A stretch of 64,000 nucleotides of DNA from Methanothermus fervidus DSM 2088 (GTDB lineage: Archaea; Methanobacteriota; Methanobacteria; DSM-2088; Methanothermaceae), in NCBI GenBank assembly GCA_000166095.1, contig CP002278.1, positions 1,179,343-1,243,342 of the forward strand, written 5' to 3'. Numbering within the stretch: the first letter of the stretch is position 1; every line of letters begins with the position of its first letter. A model generated the notes under the pieces. The model had not been told where the DNA came from. It saw only the letters and a list, made by a program, of their open reading frames with translations, and did not search any database. The position numbers were made by a program, and so were the translations under genes. This document shows positions 1 to 8,991 of this stretch, piece by piece.

Positions 1-387
1 AGAATTAGCAATTTTAACGAATTTTATGACCATCTCCATGTTTGGGTCTTGTATTTTACCTGTTACTCTTTGATATACTCCTGGTCCACCGACTAAAACT
101 ATAGCCTTATATTTTGAAATAAATTTATCCATGTCTTTTATATCACCAATATACACATCATATTTCGTTCCTATATCTTTGTCAGCTGCAACAATAGTGA
201 CATTGTTACTTATCTTTTTCACTGCATCATACTCTTGACTATTAAATCCCTGAAATAGAACAATTGCAACTGCAGCAGGTCTTTTTTCCATTGTAGCTGT
301 CTGCTTTTCTTCTAAGATTTTCTGACCTGCCAGAAACAAAATTACTATTCCTACAACTAATGCTATTAAATACCATTTTTTTGTCAT
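1..387 (-). CDS. Membrane-anchored DJ-1/PfpI-like protein (C-terminus beyond window)
   Basis: Reading leftward from an ATG at 387, 129 codons stay open to the window edge, so the C-terminal part is missing. Residues 5-20 are a hydrophobic segment after MTKK, suggesting a signal anchor and an extracytoplasmic domain. The following domain has the DJ-1/PfpI-type start (AVAIVLFQGFNSQEY) and a later strand with VLVGGPG. The expected nucleophilic Cys region lies outside the window, so catalytic activity cannot be judged. A T/A-rich promoter-like stretch lies at about 415-430, and no clear ribosome binding site precedes the ATG. The function is unknown; class I glutamine amidotransferase-like protein is the safest name. 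Confidence 0.6.
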   Translation of the reverse strand, partial: MTKKWYLIALVVGIVILFLAGQKILEEKQTATMEKRPAAVAIVLFQGFNSQEYDAVKKISNNVTIVAADKDIGTKYDVYIGDIKDMDKFISKYKAIVLVGGPGVYQRVTGKIQDPNMEMVIKFVKIANS

Positions 388-454
388 ACAAATAATTATT
401 TCTATTTCTAAAATAAAAAATTTAAAAGAATGATGATGGCCATCACTTCTGATA

Positions 455-1174
455 TTAGGATGATGAACGGTCAGGACTCTGAGTAATAGAACCCAGATTT
501 CTTAAGTCTTTCAGATTTACAATATATTTCCCATTGTAATAAGGTACATTATTGCTGATGTTCCTTTTTAAGCAAAATTCAACATCTTTATACAAACCTA
601 ACTTTTTCAATTTTTTAGCTGACAATGAATCTTTTACAGCTTTATCTACTTCATCTTTATTCATGCTTGCCAATAATGCAGATTTTGCATATTCACTTAA
701 CTCAACATTTTTCATATATTTTATTATCTCTCCAGCACCTAAAAAGTCTTCTAATGCAAAATTACCTTTTACACCAGCCATTACGATATCTATATGTTCG
801 TTAGCAAGTTTCAAAGCAACATTTGCTACAGATTTAGCATTTATAAATGACCCTATTAATGTCCTACATTTTATCTGATTTAATACTCTTGTGCCATTTG
901 TTGTTGTTAAAATTAATATTTCACCACTTTTTTTCTGTATATCAATTGGTGAGTTACCAATATCAAATTCTCTGATTTTTTTCCCATTACGTTCTCCAGC
1001 TATCAAGCAATTCATTTTTTTGGATAATTTTAAAGCCAAATTTTTATCTGAAACAGGTAATATTTTTTTAAAATTATCCAATGCTGCTACAATTGTAGTG
1101 CTAGCCCTTAGTACGTCTACCATTATTGCCAGGTCGTTACTTTTTGATTTTTCTAAGCTCAACGTAACTTTCAA
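455..1174 (-). CDS. comB: 2-phosphosulfolactate phosphatase ComB
   Basis: ComB hydrolyses 2-phosphosulfolactate to sulfolactate, the second step of coenzyme M biosynthesis from phosphoenolpyruvate. The family signature is clear: VDVLRASTTIV near the N-terminus, AGERNG, GNSP and a TTTNGTR block. I choose a TTG start at 1174 (239 residues, beginning MKVTLSLEK). It sits 7 bases after a GAGGT ribosome binding site, while an upstream ATG at 1189 overlaps that site. The gene diverges from the cluster starting at 1210, with only about 35 bp for both promoters. The function is secure; the start is inferred. Confidence 0.93.
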   Translation of the reverse strand: MKVTLSLEKSKSNDLAIMVDVLRASTTIVAALDNFKKILPVSDKNLALKLSKKMNCLIAGERNGKKIREFDIGNSPIDIQKKSGEILILTTTNGTRVLNQIKCRTLIGSFINAKSVANVALKLANEHIDIVMAGVKGNFALEDFLGAGEIIKYMKNVELSEYAKSALLASMNKDEVDKAVKDSLSAKKLKKLGLYKDVEFCLKRNISNNVPYYNGKYIVNLKDLRNLGSITQSPDRSSS

Positions 1175-1209
1175 AAATACCAACCTCATAAATTTTTTAG
1201 GGGATTGAA

Positions 1210-1737
1210 ATGAAGATTGTTACAACGCCCATGTGTGAAAAAATTTTAAAATTAGCAGGTATAAAAAATTATATAGTTTCAAAAAATCCTGATGAAACTG
1301 ATGCAGATATTGCAGTGGTGTTGTATGAGACAAATACAAAGAAAAAGGCTATAAAATTAAAATTAAATACATTTGATCAAATTGAAAAAAGTATTTCAAA
1401 GGTTAGGGATTTGCTTGGTGGTAAAAATAAAAAAATAAAAATAAATTTTCGTTGGGCAGATGAAAATTATCGTAAGGTTCAAAGAAGGAAAAATCGAAAA
1501 ATAAAAGTAAAAGTTTATTCTAACTTTTTAAAAGACATTGTCAAAGATATGGGATATAAAATTGTTAATAAGAATCCTGACTTTATTATTTACCCTGATT
1601 ATATGGAAGATAAAATTAAAGAAGAGAATGTGAGTAAAGTTAAGGTTCCATCCCATGAGAATGTACCAAAAGATCCGATAGAAAGAGCTAAAGTTAGGTA
1701 TAATCTTTTGGAGAAGAAATTATGTATGAAACATTGA
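1210..1737 (+). CDS. Conserved methanogen protein of unknown function, coupled to marker 7
   Basis: A 175-residue soluble, Lys-rich protein with no motif I recognise with certainty. An N-terminal alpha/beta part ([17 protein letters not shown], then an acidic [13 protein letters not shown] stretch) is followed by a very basic middle (about residues 75-100) and a C-terminal [15 protein letters not shown] helix. The start follows an AGGGG site. Its last 16 bases overlap the start of the methanogenesis marker 7 gene, so the two are probably translationally coupled. A role linked to methyl-CoM reductase is inferred from position only. Confidence 0.6.
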   Translation: MKIVTTPMCEKILKLAGIKNYIVSKNPDETDADIAVVLYETNTKKKAIKLKLNTFDQIEKSISKVRDLLGGKNKKIKINFRWADENYRKVQRRKNRKIKVKVYSNFLKDIVKDMGYKIVNKNPDFIIYPDYMEDKIKEENVSKVKVPSHENVPKDPIERAKVRYNLLEKKLCMKH

Positions 1738-2627
1738 TCTATAAAGGTGGAGTACATAAAAGTGAAGAAATCAAAGAATTAGTAGAAGATTTGGGAGGTT
1801 TTGTTCTACAAGAAAATGTTATTCAGATGGATTTGATTCTTACATTAGCTGTGCCTATAAAAGATGTAAAAAAAGTTGAAGAGAAAGCTAAAGAGTTATT
1901 AGGAAAAATTAGACCGGCACCAATGGTTGGTTCAGAGATAGCTGTGGTATCACCAACGCTTGCAAGACATCATTTACCACATTCTGCATGTGATATTGCA
2001 GAATATTTGCGTAGACATGGTGCAAAAACAAATATGATAGGCTTAGCACGCGGTGCTGGAAAAACAATATCACGCATATCAGAAGATGAAAAAGCTCTTA
2101 TAAATGAGCATGATTTGGCAATATTTGCAATGGGTAGTTTTAAAGAATGTATAGAGAATAAAACACATTTATTTTCAGATATAGATGTCCCTGTGGTTGT
2201 TACTGGGGCTCCTAAAATCGAAAATCTTCCAGGCGCAGATGCATATGTATCTGGTTTTGGAAGAATACCCAGAAGGTTAAAAAGAGGTGAAAACATAAGA
2301 GCTTTAAGGAAATTAGTAAAAGTCGTTGAAAATTTATTAGATAAAAAAAGGGAAGAAATATCATTGGATCCTCCCTTAGTTCCACCAATAGTCGTTAAAA
2401 AAGAAATTGAGTATCAAGTACCAGAAGTTAAGGAAGTATATTCACCCACTCCGGTAACTCTACAACTTGATGGTGTTAGAGTTAAACTTGATTATGATGA
2501 ATATCATGAAAAAATTGGTTATGTAGAGGTTGATAAATATATACTCCATGAAATTTCAGAAATTATACCATCAAAAATGTATAATTATACACTTGTCAAA
2601 TTGTTACCAGAAAGTTCCCTGTGGTAA
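1722..2627 (+). CDS. mmp7: Methanogenesis marker protein 7 (McrC-like)
   Basis: A 301-residue protein whose central part (about residues 65-200) resembles McrC. It has [20 protein letters not shown] followed by an EYLRRHGA helix, then LARGAGKT, an [13 protein letters not shown] strand, and VPVVVTGAP. Marker 7 proteins are restricted to methanogens and have been reported with McrC and component A2 in the ATP-dependent activation of methyl-coenzyme M reductase. The C-terminal 100 residues, absent from McrC, are Pro/Val-rich and then form a small alpha/beta region. It overlaps the preceding unknown gene, and TraB follows after 3 bases, suggesting one transcript. Confidence 0.85.
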   Translation: MYETLIYKGGVHKSEEIKELVEDLGGFVLQENVIQMDLILTLAVPIKDVKKVEEKAKELLGKIRPAPMVGSEIAVVSPTLARHHLPHSACDIAEYLRRHGAKTNMIGLARGAGKTISRISEDEKALINEHDLAIFAMGSFKECIENKTHLFSDIDVPVVVTGAPKIENLPGADAYVSGFGRIPRRLKRGENIRALRKLVKVVENLLDKKREEISLDPPLVPPIVVKKEIEYQVPEVKEVYSPTPVTLQLDGVRVKLDYDEYHEKIGYVEVDKYILHEISEIIPSKMYNYTLVKLLPESSLW

Positions 2628-2630
2628 ACC

Positions 2631-3416
2631 ATGAATATTAAGATAATAGGTACGGCACATGTTTCAGAGAGAAGTGTGGAAGACGTAAAAAATACAATAA
2701 TTGAGGAAAATCCTGAGGTCGTTGCAGTTGAATTAGATTATCGTAGGTATATGCGCCTAACAAGAGATGAAAATCAAAACACTTCTATTTTAGATATAAT
2801 AAAAAATGGATTAAAAACTGGTAGTTTAAGTGTTATTATTGCCGGAGTGATCTTAACATATCTACAAAACAAAGCTGGCGAAGATATAGGTATAAAACCA
2901 GGATCTGATATGATAGCTGCAATAAAAACTGCTGAAGAAATCGGTGCCAAAGTTGTTTTGATAGATAGAGATATTGAGATAACATTGAGTAGGGCTATGA
3001 ATGCAATGTCTTTGTTTGAAAAATTAAAGCTTATTTTTAATATTTTCTTATCTTCTTTTAAAATGAAGGATATTGATATTGAGGATCTCAAAAAGAAAGA
3101 TGTTTTAAAGAAAATAATGAAAGAATTTAAGCGAATAGCACCTAATGCATATAAAGTAATTGTGGATGAAAGGGATGCATATATGGCCTATAGACTATTA
3201 AATATTGATAGTGAGAAAATAGTGGCAGTAGTTGGCGCTGGACATAAAAAAGGAATTGAAGATTATCTTAAAAATCCAGAAAAAATACCTCCTATATATA
3301 AGCTGTTAAATACTAAAATTAAAGATAGAAATCCAATTAATAAGATATTCCTACTATCACTACTGTTCATAACATTTCTTTTACTAAAAATTTTAGTGGT
3401 GAAAGGATGTATCTGA
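2631..3416 (+). CDS. TraB family membrane protein (short form)
   Basis: The N-terminus reads IKIIGTAHVSERSVEDV and then VVAVELDYRRY, the conserved GTAH and Glu-containing motifs of the TraB/PrgY family. A second motif, VVGAGHKKGI, lies near residue 205. A hydrophobic stretch (about 65-82) and one C-terminal membrane segment (about 243-258) are visible. At 261 residues it is shorter than the roughly 390-residue archaeal homologues I know, which carry several C-terminal membrane helices. The biochemical role of the family is unresolved; a peptidase-like activity has been proposed. Its end overlaps the DUF1922 start by 10 bases. Confidence 0.82.
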   Translation: MNIKIIGTAHVSERSVEDVKNTIIEENPEVVAVELDYRRYMRLTRDENQNTSILDIIKNGLKTGSLSVIIAGVILTYLQNKAGEDIGIKPGSDMIAAIKTAEEIGAKVVLIDRDIEITLSRAMNAMSLFEKLKLIFNIFLSSFKMKDIDIEDLKKKDVLKKIMKEFKRIAPNAYKVIVDERDAYMAYRLLNIDSEKIVAVVGAGHKKGIEDYLKNPEKIPPIYKLLNTKIKDRNPINKIFLLSLLFITFLLLKILVVKGCI

Positions 3417-3631
3417 TTTTTAGATGTGATTGTGGTAGAGCTCTTTATGTTCATGAGAGTAACAGTGTGAAGAGATGTGTATGTGGAAGACTCATAAAGG
3501 TTAAAAGTAGAAGGATACTCGGAAAAGTTAACTCATTTGAAGAAGCATCTGAAATTGTTAGAAAATTACAAGAAGAAAAATATGGTAAAGCAGTTTTAAT
3601 GACTGCTGATAAATATGGGGAAAATGAATAG
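3407..3631 (+). CDS. DUF1922 zinc-ribbon protein (MTH1184-like)
   Basis: A 74-residue protein with a four-cysteine zinc ribbon (CDC near residue 8 and CVC near 23, both followed by GR). A basic linker [10 protein letters not shown] and a helix [17 protein letters not shown] follow. It matches the DUF1922 family, known from the solved MTH1184 structure. The small zinc-ribbon fold suggests nucleic-acid or protein binding, but no function is established. The ATG at 3407 follows GGTGAAAGG inside the end of traB, and its own end overlaps the GTPase gene. Confidence 0.88.
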   Translation: MYLIFRCDCGRALYVHESNSVKRCVCGRLIKVKSRRILGKVNSFEEASEIVRKLQEEKYGKAVLMTADKYGENE

Positions 3632-5213
3632 AGATTTGATATCGTTTATAAAAAAAGGTGAGAGAAAAAATATAGAATTTAAAGAAATACTTATGCCCAA
3701 TTATCATCTCATAGGTGAACGAAAGAATAAATTAGTTTCACAGATGAAGTACAGGATAGAGAAAGGAAATGGAAAAGCAACTTATTTCTTAGGAGTCAGT
3801 GACGATGGAGAATTAGTAGGATTATCTCAGTCAGATTTAAAAAATAGTTTATATGTGCTTAAAAACCTTGCAAAAGAAATTGATGCTAGTATAGATAAAG
3901 TTGAAAAATATAAGGGAAAGAATGGTAAAATAGCAAAAGTAATGATATCTAAAAAATCAAATTTTAAAAAAGAACATCTTTTAGTTGGAGTAGCAGGTCA
4001 TGTAGACCATGGTAAAAGTACACTTCTTGGTACTTTAACAAGTGGCACCCTAGATGATGGATCTGGAAAAACAAGAATTTTTTTAGATGTACAAAAACAT
4101 GAGATAGAAAGAGGATTATCAGCTGATTTATCATTTGCAGTTTATGGATTTAAAGATAATAAGCCAGTTAGAGTTAATAATCCTCTCAATAAAAAAGAAA
4201 AATCAAGAATAATTGAAGAATGTGATAGAATTGTTTCTTTTGTGGATACTGTAGGGCATGAACCATGGCTTAGGACAACTATTAGAGGAATTGTCGGTCA
4301 AAAATTAAATTATGGCATGATAACAGTTTCAGCTGATGAAGGACCAACACATATAACTAAAGAACATTTAGGTATAATTTTGGCAATGGATTTACCTGTA
4401 ATTATAGTGATAACAAAAACAGACTTAGTTGATAAAAATAAAGTTGAGGAAGTAAGAGAAAGAATTGGTGAACTACTTAAATTAGTTGGAAGAATTCCAT
4501 TTCAGATTAGAAACCGTTCAGATATTTATTCTATAGTAGATAAGATGAATGAGCATATAGTACCTATTCTTGCTGTTTCTTCAGTCACTGGAGAAGGTCT
4601 AGATTTATTAGATGAATTATTTATGAATTTAAAAATTCCTAAAAAACCTGTAGATGACAAAAAACCATTTTTAATGTATATTGACAAAATATATACAATA
4701 AAAGGTGTGGGAACCGTTGTAAGCGGTACTGTACGTCAAGGAAAAGTCAAAAAAGGTGATAATTTAGTTTTAGGTCCTACAATTGATGGAGAATTTAAAA
4801 AAGTAAATGTTAAATCAATAGAGATGCATCATTATCAACTAGGATGTGCAGAAACCGGACATGTTGTAGGTATTGCACTCAGAAATATATCTTCCAATGA
4901 AATTGAAAGAGGCATGATACTTGCAGATCCTAAATATAAAGTTAGGGCAGTTAGAGAATTTGAAGCAGAAGTTTCTGTGTTAGTACATCCAACAACTATT
5001 AAATCTGGTTATGAGAGTGTTACACACATAGAAACAATAGCAGAAACAACTAAGTTGAAACCTCTAGATAAAGAATATTTATCAGCAGGTGACAAAGGTA
5101 AAGTCCGTATGAGGTTTAAATATAGACCTTATCATGTGGAAAGAGGTCAAAAACTAGTATTTAGAGAAGGAAGAACTAAAGGTATAGGTTCAATAACTAA
5201 AATTGTTGAGTAA
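3615..5213 (+). CDS. GTPBP1-like translational GTPase
   Basis: A 532-residue protein of the EF-Tu superfamily. An N-terminal domain (about 1-120) is specific to the GTPBP1/GTPBP2 branch. The G domain follows with GHVDHGKST (about 128-136), DTVGHEPW and TKTDLVD, then two beta-barrel domains. Human GTPBP1 relatives act in translation elongation or ribosome rescue and mRNA turnover; the archaeal role is not settled. The start is either ATG 3615 or ATG 3624, and both overlap the DUF1922 gene. The last 17 bases overlap the convergent thiolase gene. Confidence 0.88.
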   Translation: MGKMNRDLISFIKKGERKNIEFKEILMPNYHLIGERKNKLVSQMKYRIEKGNGKATYFLGVSDDGELVGLSQSDLKNSLYVLKNLAKEIDASIDKVEKYKGKNGKIAKVMISKKSNFKKEHLLVGVAGHVDHGKSTLLGTLTSGTLDDGSGKTRIFLDVQKHEIERGLSADLSFAVYGFKDNKPVRVNNPLNKKEKSRIIEECDRIVSFVDTVGHEPWLRTTIRGIVGQKLNYGMITVSADEGPTHITKEHLGIILAMDLPVIIVITKTDLVDKNKVEEVRERIGELLKLVGRIPFQIRNRSDIYSIVDKMNEHIVPILAVSSVTGEGLDLLDELFMNLKIPKKPVDDKKPFLMYIDKIYTIKGVGTVVSGTVRQGKVKKGDNLVLGPTIDGEFKKVNVKSIEMHHYQLGCAETGHVVGIALRNISSNEIERGMILADPKYKVRAVREFEAEVSVLVHPTTIKSGYESVTHIETIAETTKLKPLDKEYLSAGDKGKVRMRFKYRPYHVERGQKLVFREGRTKGIGSITKIVE

Positions 5214-6039
5214 TATTTCTCAAATATTTTTTTAATTCACAAACTTTACATAATTCATTGGATGAAGGCCAAAAACATTCTTTACATTCCACAACTTTGA
5301 CATCTTTTTTCTTTAGGCTTAAAAATGTTTTTTTAAATGATTTCATTATATTTTCTTTAGTTCCTGGTTCAATTTTTTCTATTTCATTTAAAAAATTCAT
5401 AAGTTTAAATCTAAAAGAATATTTTGAGTATGGACATCTTTCCATTTGAACTTCAATATCGTTTTTAACTACCCAATCAATAACCTCTTTCTCTGAAACT
5501 TCCCAAAGAGGTTTTATTCTAGGTATAAGTTTTGGATGTATTCTATCTAGCTTAGGTCCAAATTTGTAAAATCTGAAAGTATCACCTCTAACTAAACTCA
5601 TTAAAAATGATTGTATTTCATCGTCAAGATTATGGCCAGTTGCAAGTTTTGATGCACCAACCTCATATGCAGTTTTATTTAACAAATATCTTCTAAAGAT
5701 GCCACATGGAATGCATGGAGTATCAAAATAATCTTTAATTTCATCAACTTTAAATCCAAACTCTTCTTTAAAACTTTTTTTTATCAATTCAACTTCTAGT
5801 TTTTTCACATGTTTTCTTAAATATTTTAAAGCATTTTTCCTATAGTTTTTTATTCCTTCATCAATAAAAATTGCGTTTAATTTGAAGTTAATTTCATTTT
5901 GTAAATTTTTTAAAGCATAGAGAGTGAGTAAGCTGTCTTTTCCTCCAGATAATGCAACAGATATTACATCGCCATTTTCAATTAATTTATAATTTTTTAC
6001 AACTCTCCTGATCTTTTTCATTAATTCATTATTAAATAT
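5197..6039 (-). CDS. tRNA 2-thiolation enzyme of the TtuA/NcsA family, lacking the N-terminal zinc ribbon
   Basis: An adenylating PP-loop enzyme that inserts sulfur into tRNA uridines. Visible are the PP-loop SGGKDS, a CIPCGIFRR motif, GHNLDDE, a third conserved Cys in MERCPYS, and a C-terminal zinc ribbon (CKECFWPS... CKVCEL). The three Cys are those expected to bind an Fe-S cluster in TtuA. The N-terminal CxxC ribbon usual in this family is absent, and no Cys codon occurs upstream in this frame. A TATA-like box at 6075-6085 lies inside the longest open frame (TTG 6090). The first strong ribosome binding site, AAGGGGG at 6048-6054, leads to an ATA codon at 6039. I place the start there; ATG 6021 is the alternative. 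Confidence 0.82.
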   Translation of the reverse strand: MFNNELMKKIRRVVKNYKLIENGDVISVALSGGKDSLLTLYALKNLQNEINFKLNAIFIDEGIKNYRKNALKYLRKHVKKLEVELIKKSFKEEFGFKVDEIKDYFDTPCIPCGIFRRYLLNKTAYEVGASKLATGHNLDDEIQSFLMSLVRGDTFRFYKFGPKLDRIHPKLIPRIKPLWEVSEKEVIDWVVKNDIEVQMERCPYSKYSFRFKLMNFLNEIEKIEPGTKENIMKSFKKTFLSLKKKDVKVVECKECFWPSSNELCKVCELKKYLRNITQQF

Positions 6040-6074
6040 TTTTTCAGCCCCCTTAATAGTAAAATTTTTAAGAT

Positions 6075-6085
6075 CTTTTATATAA
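6075..6085 (-). promoter_or_regulatory. TATA box for the tRNA thiolase gene
   Basis: TTATATAAAAG on the minus strand is a good archaeal TATA box. The predicted transcript start, about 25 bases downstream near 6055, lies just before the AAGGGGG site of the thiolase gene. The core is near-palindromic. The rightward gene at 6095 starts too close to use it with a leader, so that gene is probably leaderless from an A/T-rich box at about 6060-6071. Confidence 0.5.
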
Positions 6086-6094
6086 GTCAAAATT

Positions 6095-6397
6095 ATGATA
6101 ATTGCTGAGATTAGTGTGGTCCCGGTAGGAACAAATTCAACTAGTTTGAGTGAGTATATAGCTGCTGCAGTATCAAAGATTAAAGAAAAAAATATTAAAT
6201 ATAAAGTATCATCGATGGGAACACAAGTTGAAGTTAAAGATTTGGAAGAATTATTTGAGGTTGTTAAGGCTGCTCATGAAGCAGTAATTAATAAAGGGGC
6301 TGACAGAGTATATACTACAGTGACAATAGATGATAGGAGAGATGTTGATAAAAGTTTAGAAGAGAGAGTAGATGCAGTGAAAGAAAAACTAAAGTAA
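6095..6397 (+). CDS. MTH1187-family thiamine-binding protein
   Basis: A 100-residue protein of the MTH1187/YkoF-like family (DUF77). Conserved segments are the N-terminal strand MIIAEISVVPVG with TNSTSLSEYIAAAV, then KYKVSSMGTQVE, VVKAAHEA and VYTTVTIDDRRD. Family members form ferredoxin-like tetramers that bind thiamine or related ligands; the cellular role is unclear. The start matches homologues exactly and has no ribosome binding site, which suggests a leaderless mRNA. It precedes the ATP synthase operon by 28 bases on the same strand. Confidence 0.88.
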   Translation: MIIAEISVVPVGTNSTSLSEYIAAAVSKIKEKNIKYKVSSMGTQVEVKDLEELFEVVKAAHEAVINKGADRVYTTVTIDDRRDVDKSLEERVDAVKEKLK

Positions 6398-6425
6398 AAT
6401 CAATTTTAATTTTATTGGTGATATT

Positions 6426-6746
6426 ATGGTACAAATTTCTGATGCTATTAGGGAGATTGGTAAAGCTGAAAACGATGCAGAAAAATTAATCAACGATTCA
6501 AAGAAAAAGGCAGAGGAAATTATAAACAATGCTAAATTGGAAGTTTCAGAAATTATAGATAAAGCTAAGATGGAAGGAGAAGAAGAAGGTAAAAGATTAA
6601 TTATTGAGATGGAAAACAAGGCAAAAAGGGAAGCATTAAAAATACGCAATAAATCTAAAGAAAAAATTGAAGAAATAAAACGCCAGGCAAATAAAAAAAT
6701 TGAAGATGCTGCAAACCTTATTATAGAGAGAATATTAGCGATGTGA
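6426..6746 (+). CDS. atpH: A-type ATP synthase subunit H
   Basis: A 106-residue, almost wholly alpha-helical, Glu/Lys-rich coiled-coil protein, typical of the H (AhaH) subunit. That subunit pairs with subunit E to form the peripheral stalks. It is the first gene of an unbroken H-I-K-E-C-F-A-B-D operon. The ATG follows a GGTGAT site. Its end overlaps the subunit I gene by a few bases. Confidence 0.9.
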   Translation: MVQISDAIREIGKAENDAEKLINDSKKKAEEIINNAKLEVSEIIDKAKMEGEEEGKRLIIEMENKAKREALKIRNKSKEKIEEIKRQANKKIEDAANLIIERILAM

Positions 6747-6751
6747 GGATT

Positions 6752-8725
6752 ATGTTATTACCAGCAAGAATGAGGAAATTGTACATCATCACTCTTAAAG
6801 AATATGCAAAACCAATGATTCGTGCCTTACACGAAGAAGGGATAGTTCAAATAGAAGATGTTTCAGAGAGAATTGAGCGTGATGTACAATGGAGAAGAAT
6901 TATGAAAGCTGGTGAAGCAACTCCAGAAGCATCTAAAGTATCTTCCTTATTAATGAGAGTTTCTGGAATTCTTGATTTTTTCAAAATTGCAGAACCAAAA
7001 AGAGGAATGATGGATACATTAAAAAACATAATAAATCCACCTATACCAAAAAAAAGAGAGGTAAAAGATTTAAGTACAAGGGGAATTATTAGTAAAGCTG
7101 AAAAAGTTCTAAATGAAGTTGAATCAAAAACAAAAAACATTGAAAAAAAGTTAGATGAATTAGATTCTGAAGAAGACGAACTTAAAGATGTTTTATCATT
7201 GTCAAAGATGTTAATAGATTTTGATGTTGACTTTTCAGAGATTAGTAGATTCAAACATGTGTCTGTCATTGTTGGAAAATTACCTGCAGAGAATTTTGAA
7301 AGATTCAAAAAAGAAATAAAAGACATAACTGAAGAAGTTGTATTTTCTGCTACAGGAAATGAGAAAGAAAAAATAATTTTTGTAATTGTGAATAAGAATT
7401 ATCATAATGACGTGTTTAGGCTTTTAAGAAAATTAGAATTTGAAAAATTTGATATAGAAAAATTGGAAGGGAAACCAAAAGAAATTGTAAAAGAAGTTAA
7501 TGAGAGGTTAAAAGAAATAAAAAAAGAGAAAAAAGAATTAATTTCAAAAATTAGAGAAATAAAAAGAGAATGGGAAAATGATTTATTAGTTTTAAGAGAA
7601 TTATTAGAGATTGAAAAAGAAAGAAATGAAATATTCAGTAATTTTGGGGAAACATCAAATACAGTATTGATGGAAGCATGGGTACCCAAAAAGAAACTAA
7701 ATAAAGCCATGAAGATAATTCAGGATGCTACAGACAATCACTGTGTTATTGAACATTCTAAGGGAAGTAAAGATGCACCAATATTACTTGATAATCCTTC
7801 TTTTGCAAAACCATTTGAACCATTGTTAAAAATATATTCTCCACCAAATTATCATGAATATGACCCTACAATTTTCATGGCGATCATATTTCCATTTTTC
7901 TATGGGTTCTGTGCTTCTGGAGTTTTTACAGGTGCATTGGTTTTACTGACAGGGTATATACTTTATAGAGGTTTAGGGAAAGTTAATAAAACCATGAAAG
8001 ATTTTGGTATAATTTTAATAGTTTGTGGAGTATGGGCACTTGTTTGGGGATTGTTGACAGGAGAATTTTTTGGAGACTTTCTACCAAGATTTTTACATAT
8101 GGAATTACCAACTGTAATGCATAACCTTGAACCACTTAAAAATCCTCAAAATCTTCTCATTTTAGCGCTTGGAGTAGGACTTGCTCAATTAATTTTGGGA
8201 TTGGTTACAGGAGCTGTTAATAACATAAAGAGAGGTAAATGGAAGATTGCTCTTTTTGATCAAATATCATGGCTCTTGTTAATCATAGCTGCTGGTATAG
8301 TATATCTAGGAATTAGCATGAAATTTAGTTTAGCTATGTACTCAGGAATTGGATTGTTTGTTATTGCATTAGGGCTTATAGTGTATGAAGTAGGATTGAT
8401 TGGTCTCATGGAAACATTTACATTTTTAGGAAGATGGCTTTCATATTCAAGATTGACAGCTTTGTGTATTGCAGGTAGTAGTTGTGGAATGGCAGTGAAT
8501 ATTTTAGTTCAGATGTCACAAGGGCCAACTATATTCAACTACATAATAATGGCATTGATATTTGTTTCAGGACATCTAGCATTTGCAATGCTTCATGCTC
8601 TAGTATCATTTATACATTCCCTTCGTTTGCACTATGTGGAATTCTTCGAACAATTTTATGAAGGTGAAGGTAGAGAATTTATACCATTTAGTGCAAAGAG
8701 GATATTTACAAAATTAAAGAAATAA
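6752..8725 (+). CDS. atpI: A-type ATP synthase subunit I (membrane stator, a-subunit equivalent)
   Basis: This is the ion-translocating stator of the membrane rotor. The N-terminal half (about 1-330) is cytoplasmic, rich in coiled coil. The C-terminal half (about 370-640) has some seven or eight membrane helices with the conserved segments FPFFYGFCASG, GRWLSYSRLTAL and LHALVSFIHSLRLHYVEFF. The last carries the helix whose Arg (in HSLRLHYVEF) is expected to face the c-ring. I start at ATG 6752 (MLLPARMRKL) because that aligns with the family N-terminus; a GTG at 6743 overlaps the GTGAGG site. Confidence 0.95.
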   Translation: MLLPARMRKLYIITLKEYAKPMIRALHEEGIVQIEDVSERIERDVQWRRIMKAGEATPEASKVSSLLMRVSGILDFFKIAEPKRGMMDTLKNIINPPIPKKREVKDLSTRGIISKAEKVLNEVESKTKNIEKKLDELDSEEDELKDVLSLSKMLIDFDVDFSEISRFKHVSVIVGKLPAENFERFKKEIKDITEEVVFSATGNEKEKIIFVIVNKNYHNDVFRLLRKLEFEKFDIEKLEGKPKEIVKEVNERLKEIKKEKKELISKIREIKREWENDLLVLRELLEIEKERNEIFSNFGETSNTVLMEAWVPKKKLNKAMKIIQDATDNHCVIEHSKGSKDAPILLDNPSFAKPFEPLLKIYSPPNYHEYDPTIFMAIIFPFFYGFCASGVFTGALVLLTGYILYRGLGKVNKTMKDFGIILIVCGVWALVWGLLTGEFFGDFLPRFLHMELPTVMHNLEPLKNPQNLLILALGVGLAQLILGLVTGAVNNIKRGKWKIALFDQISWLLLIIAAGIVYLGISMKFSLAMYSGIGLFVIALGLIVYEVGLIGLMETFTFLGRWLSYSRLTALCIAGSSCGMAVNILVQMSQGPTIFNYIIMALIFVSGHLAFAMLHALVSFIHSLRLHYVEFFEQFYEGEGREFIPFSAKRIFTKLKK

Positions 8726-8741
8726 TTGGAGGTGTATATTC

Positions 8742-8987
8742 ATGCCCGCACTAACATTAGGTACTGCACTTACTGCGGTAGGTGCTGGTCTGGCAATAGG
8801 TTTTGCAGGTTTAGGAGCTGGAGTAGGACAGGGAGTAGTTGGATCATCCTCAGTTGGAGCAATAGTTGAGGATCCTGGATCATTTGGTAAAAGCCTCCTA
8901 TTTACAGCTCTACCAGAAACTCACACAATCTTTGGATTCATTATTGCTATAATGTTGATAATGTTTTCAGGAATGATGGGCGGATGA
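8742..8987 (+). CDS. atpK: A-type ATP synthase subunit K (c-ring proteolipid), single hairpin
   Basis: An 81-residue proteolipid with two membrane helices joined by a short polar loop. Helix 1 contains GAGVGQG and helix 2 contains LPETHTIFGF with the ion-binding Glu. A Gln in helix 1 plus Glu-Thr in helix 2 is the pattern associated with Na+ coordination in rotor rings, so Na+ coupling is plausible but inferred. This is the single-hairpin form; some methanogens have fused double or triple hairpins. A strong GGAGGTG site lies 7 bases before the ATG. Confidence 0.95.
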   Translation: MPALTLGTALTAVGAGLAIGFAGLGAGVGQGVVGSSSVGAIVEDPGSFGKSLLFTALPETHTIFGFIIAIMLIMFSGMMGG

Positions 8988-8991
8988 CACA

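Noticed and set aside
552-1208. Rightward open frames opposite comB
   Set aside because: Phe/Ser/Ile-rich translations typical of the antisense of an AT-rich gene, with no start signals.
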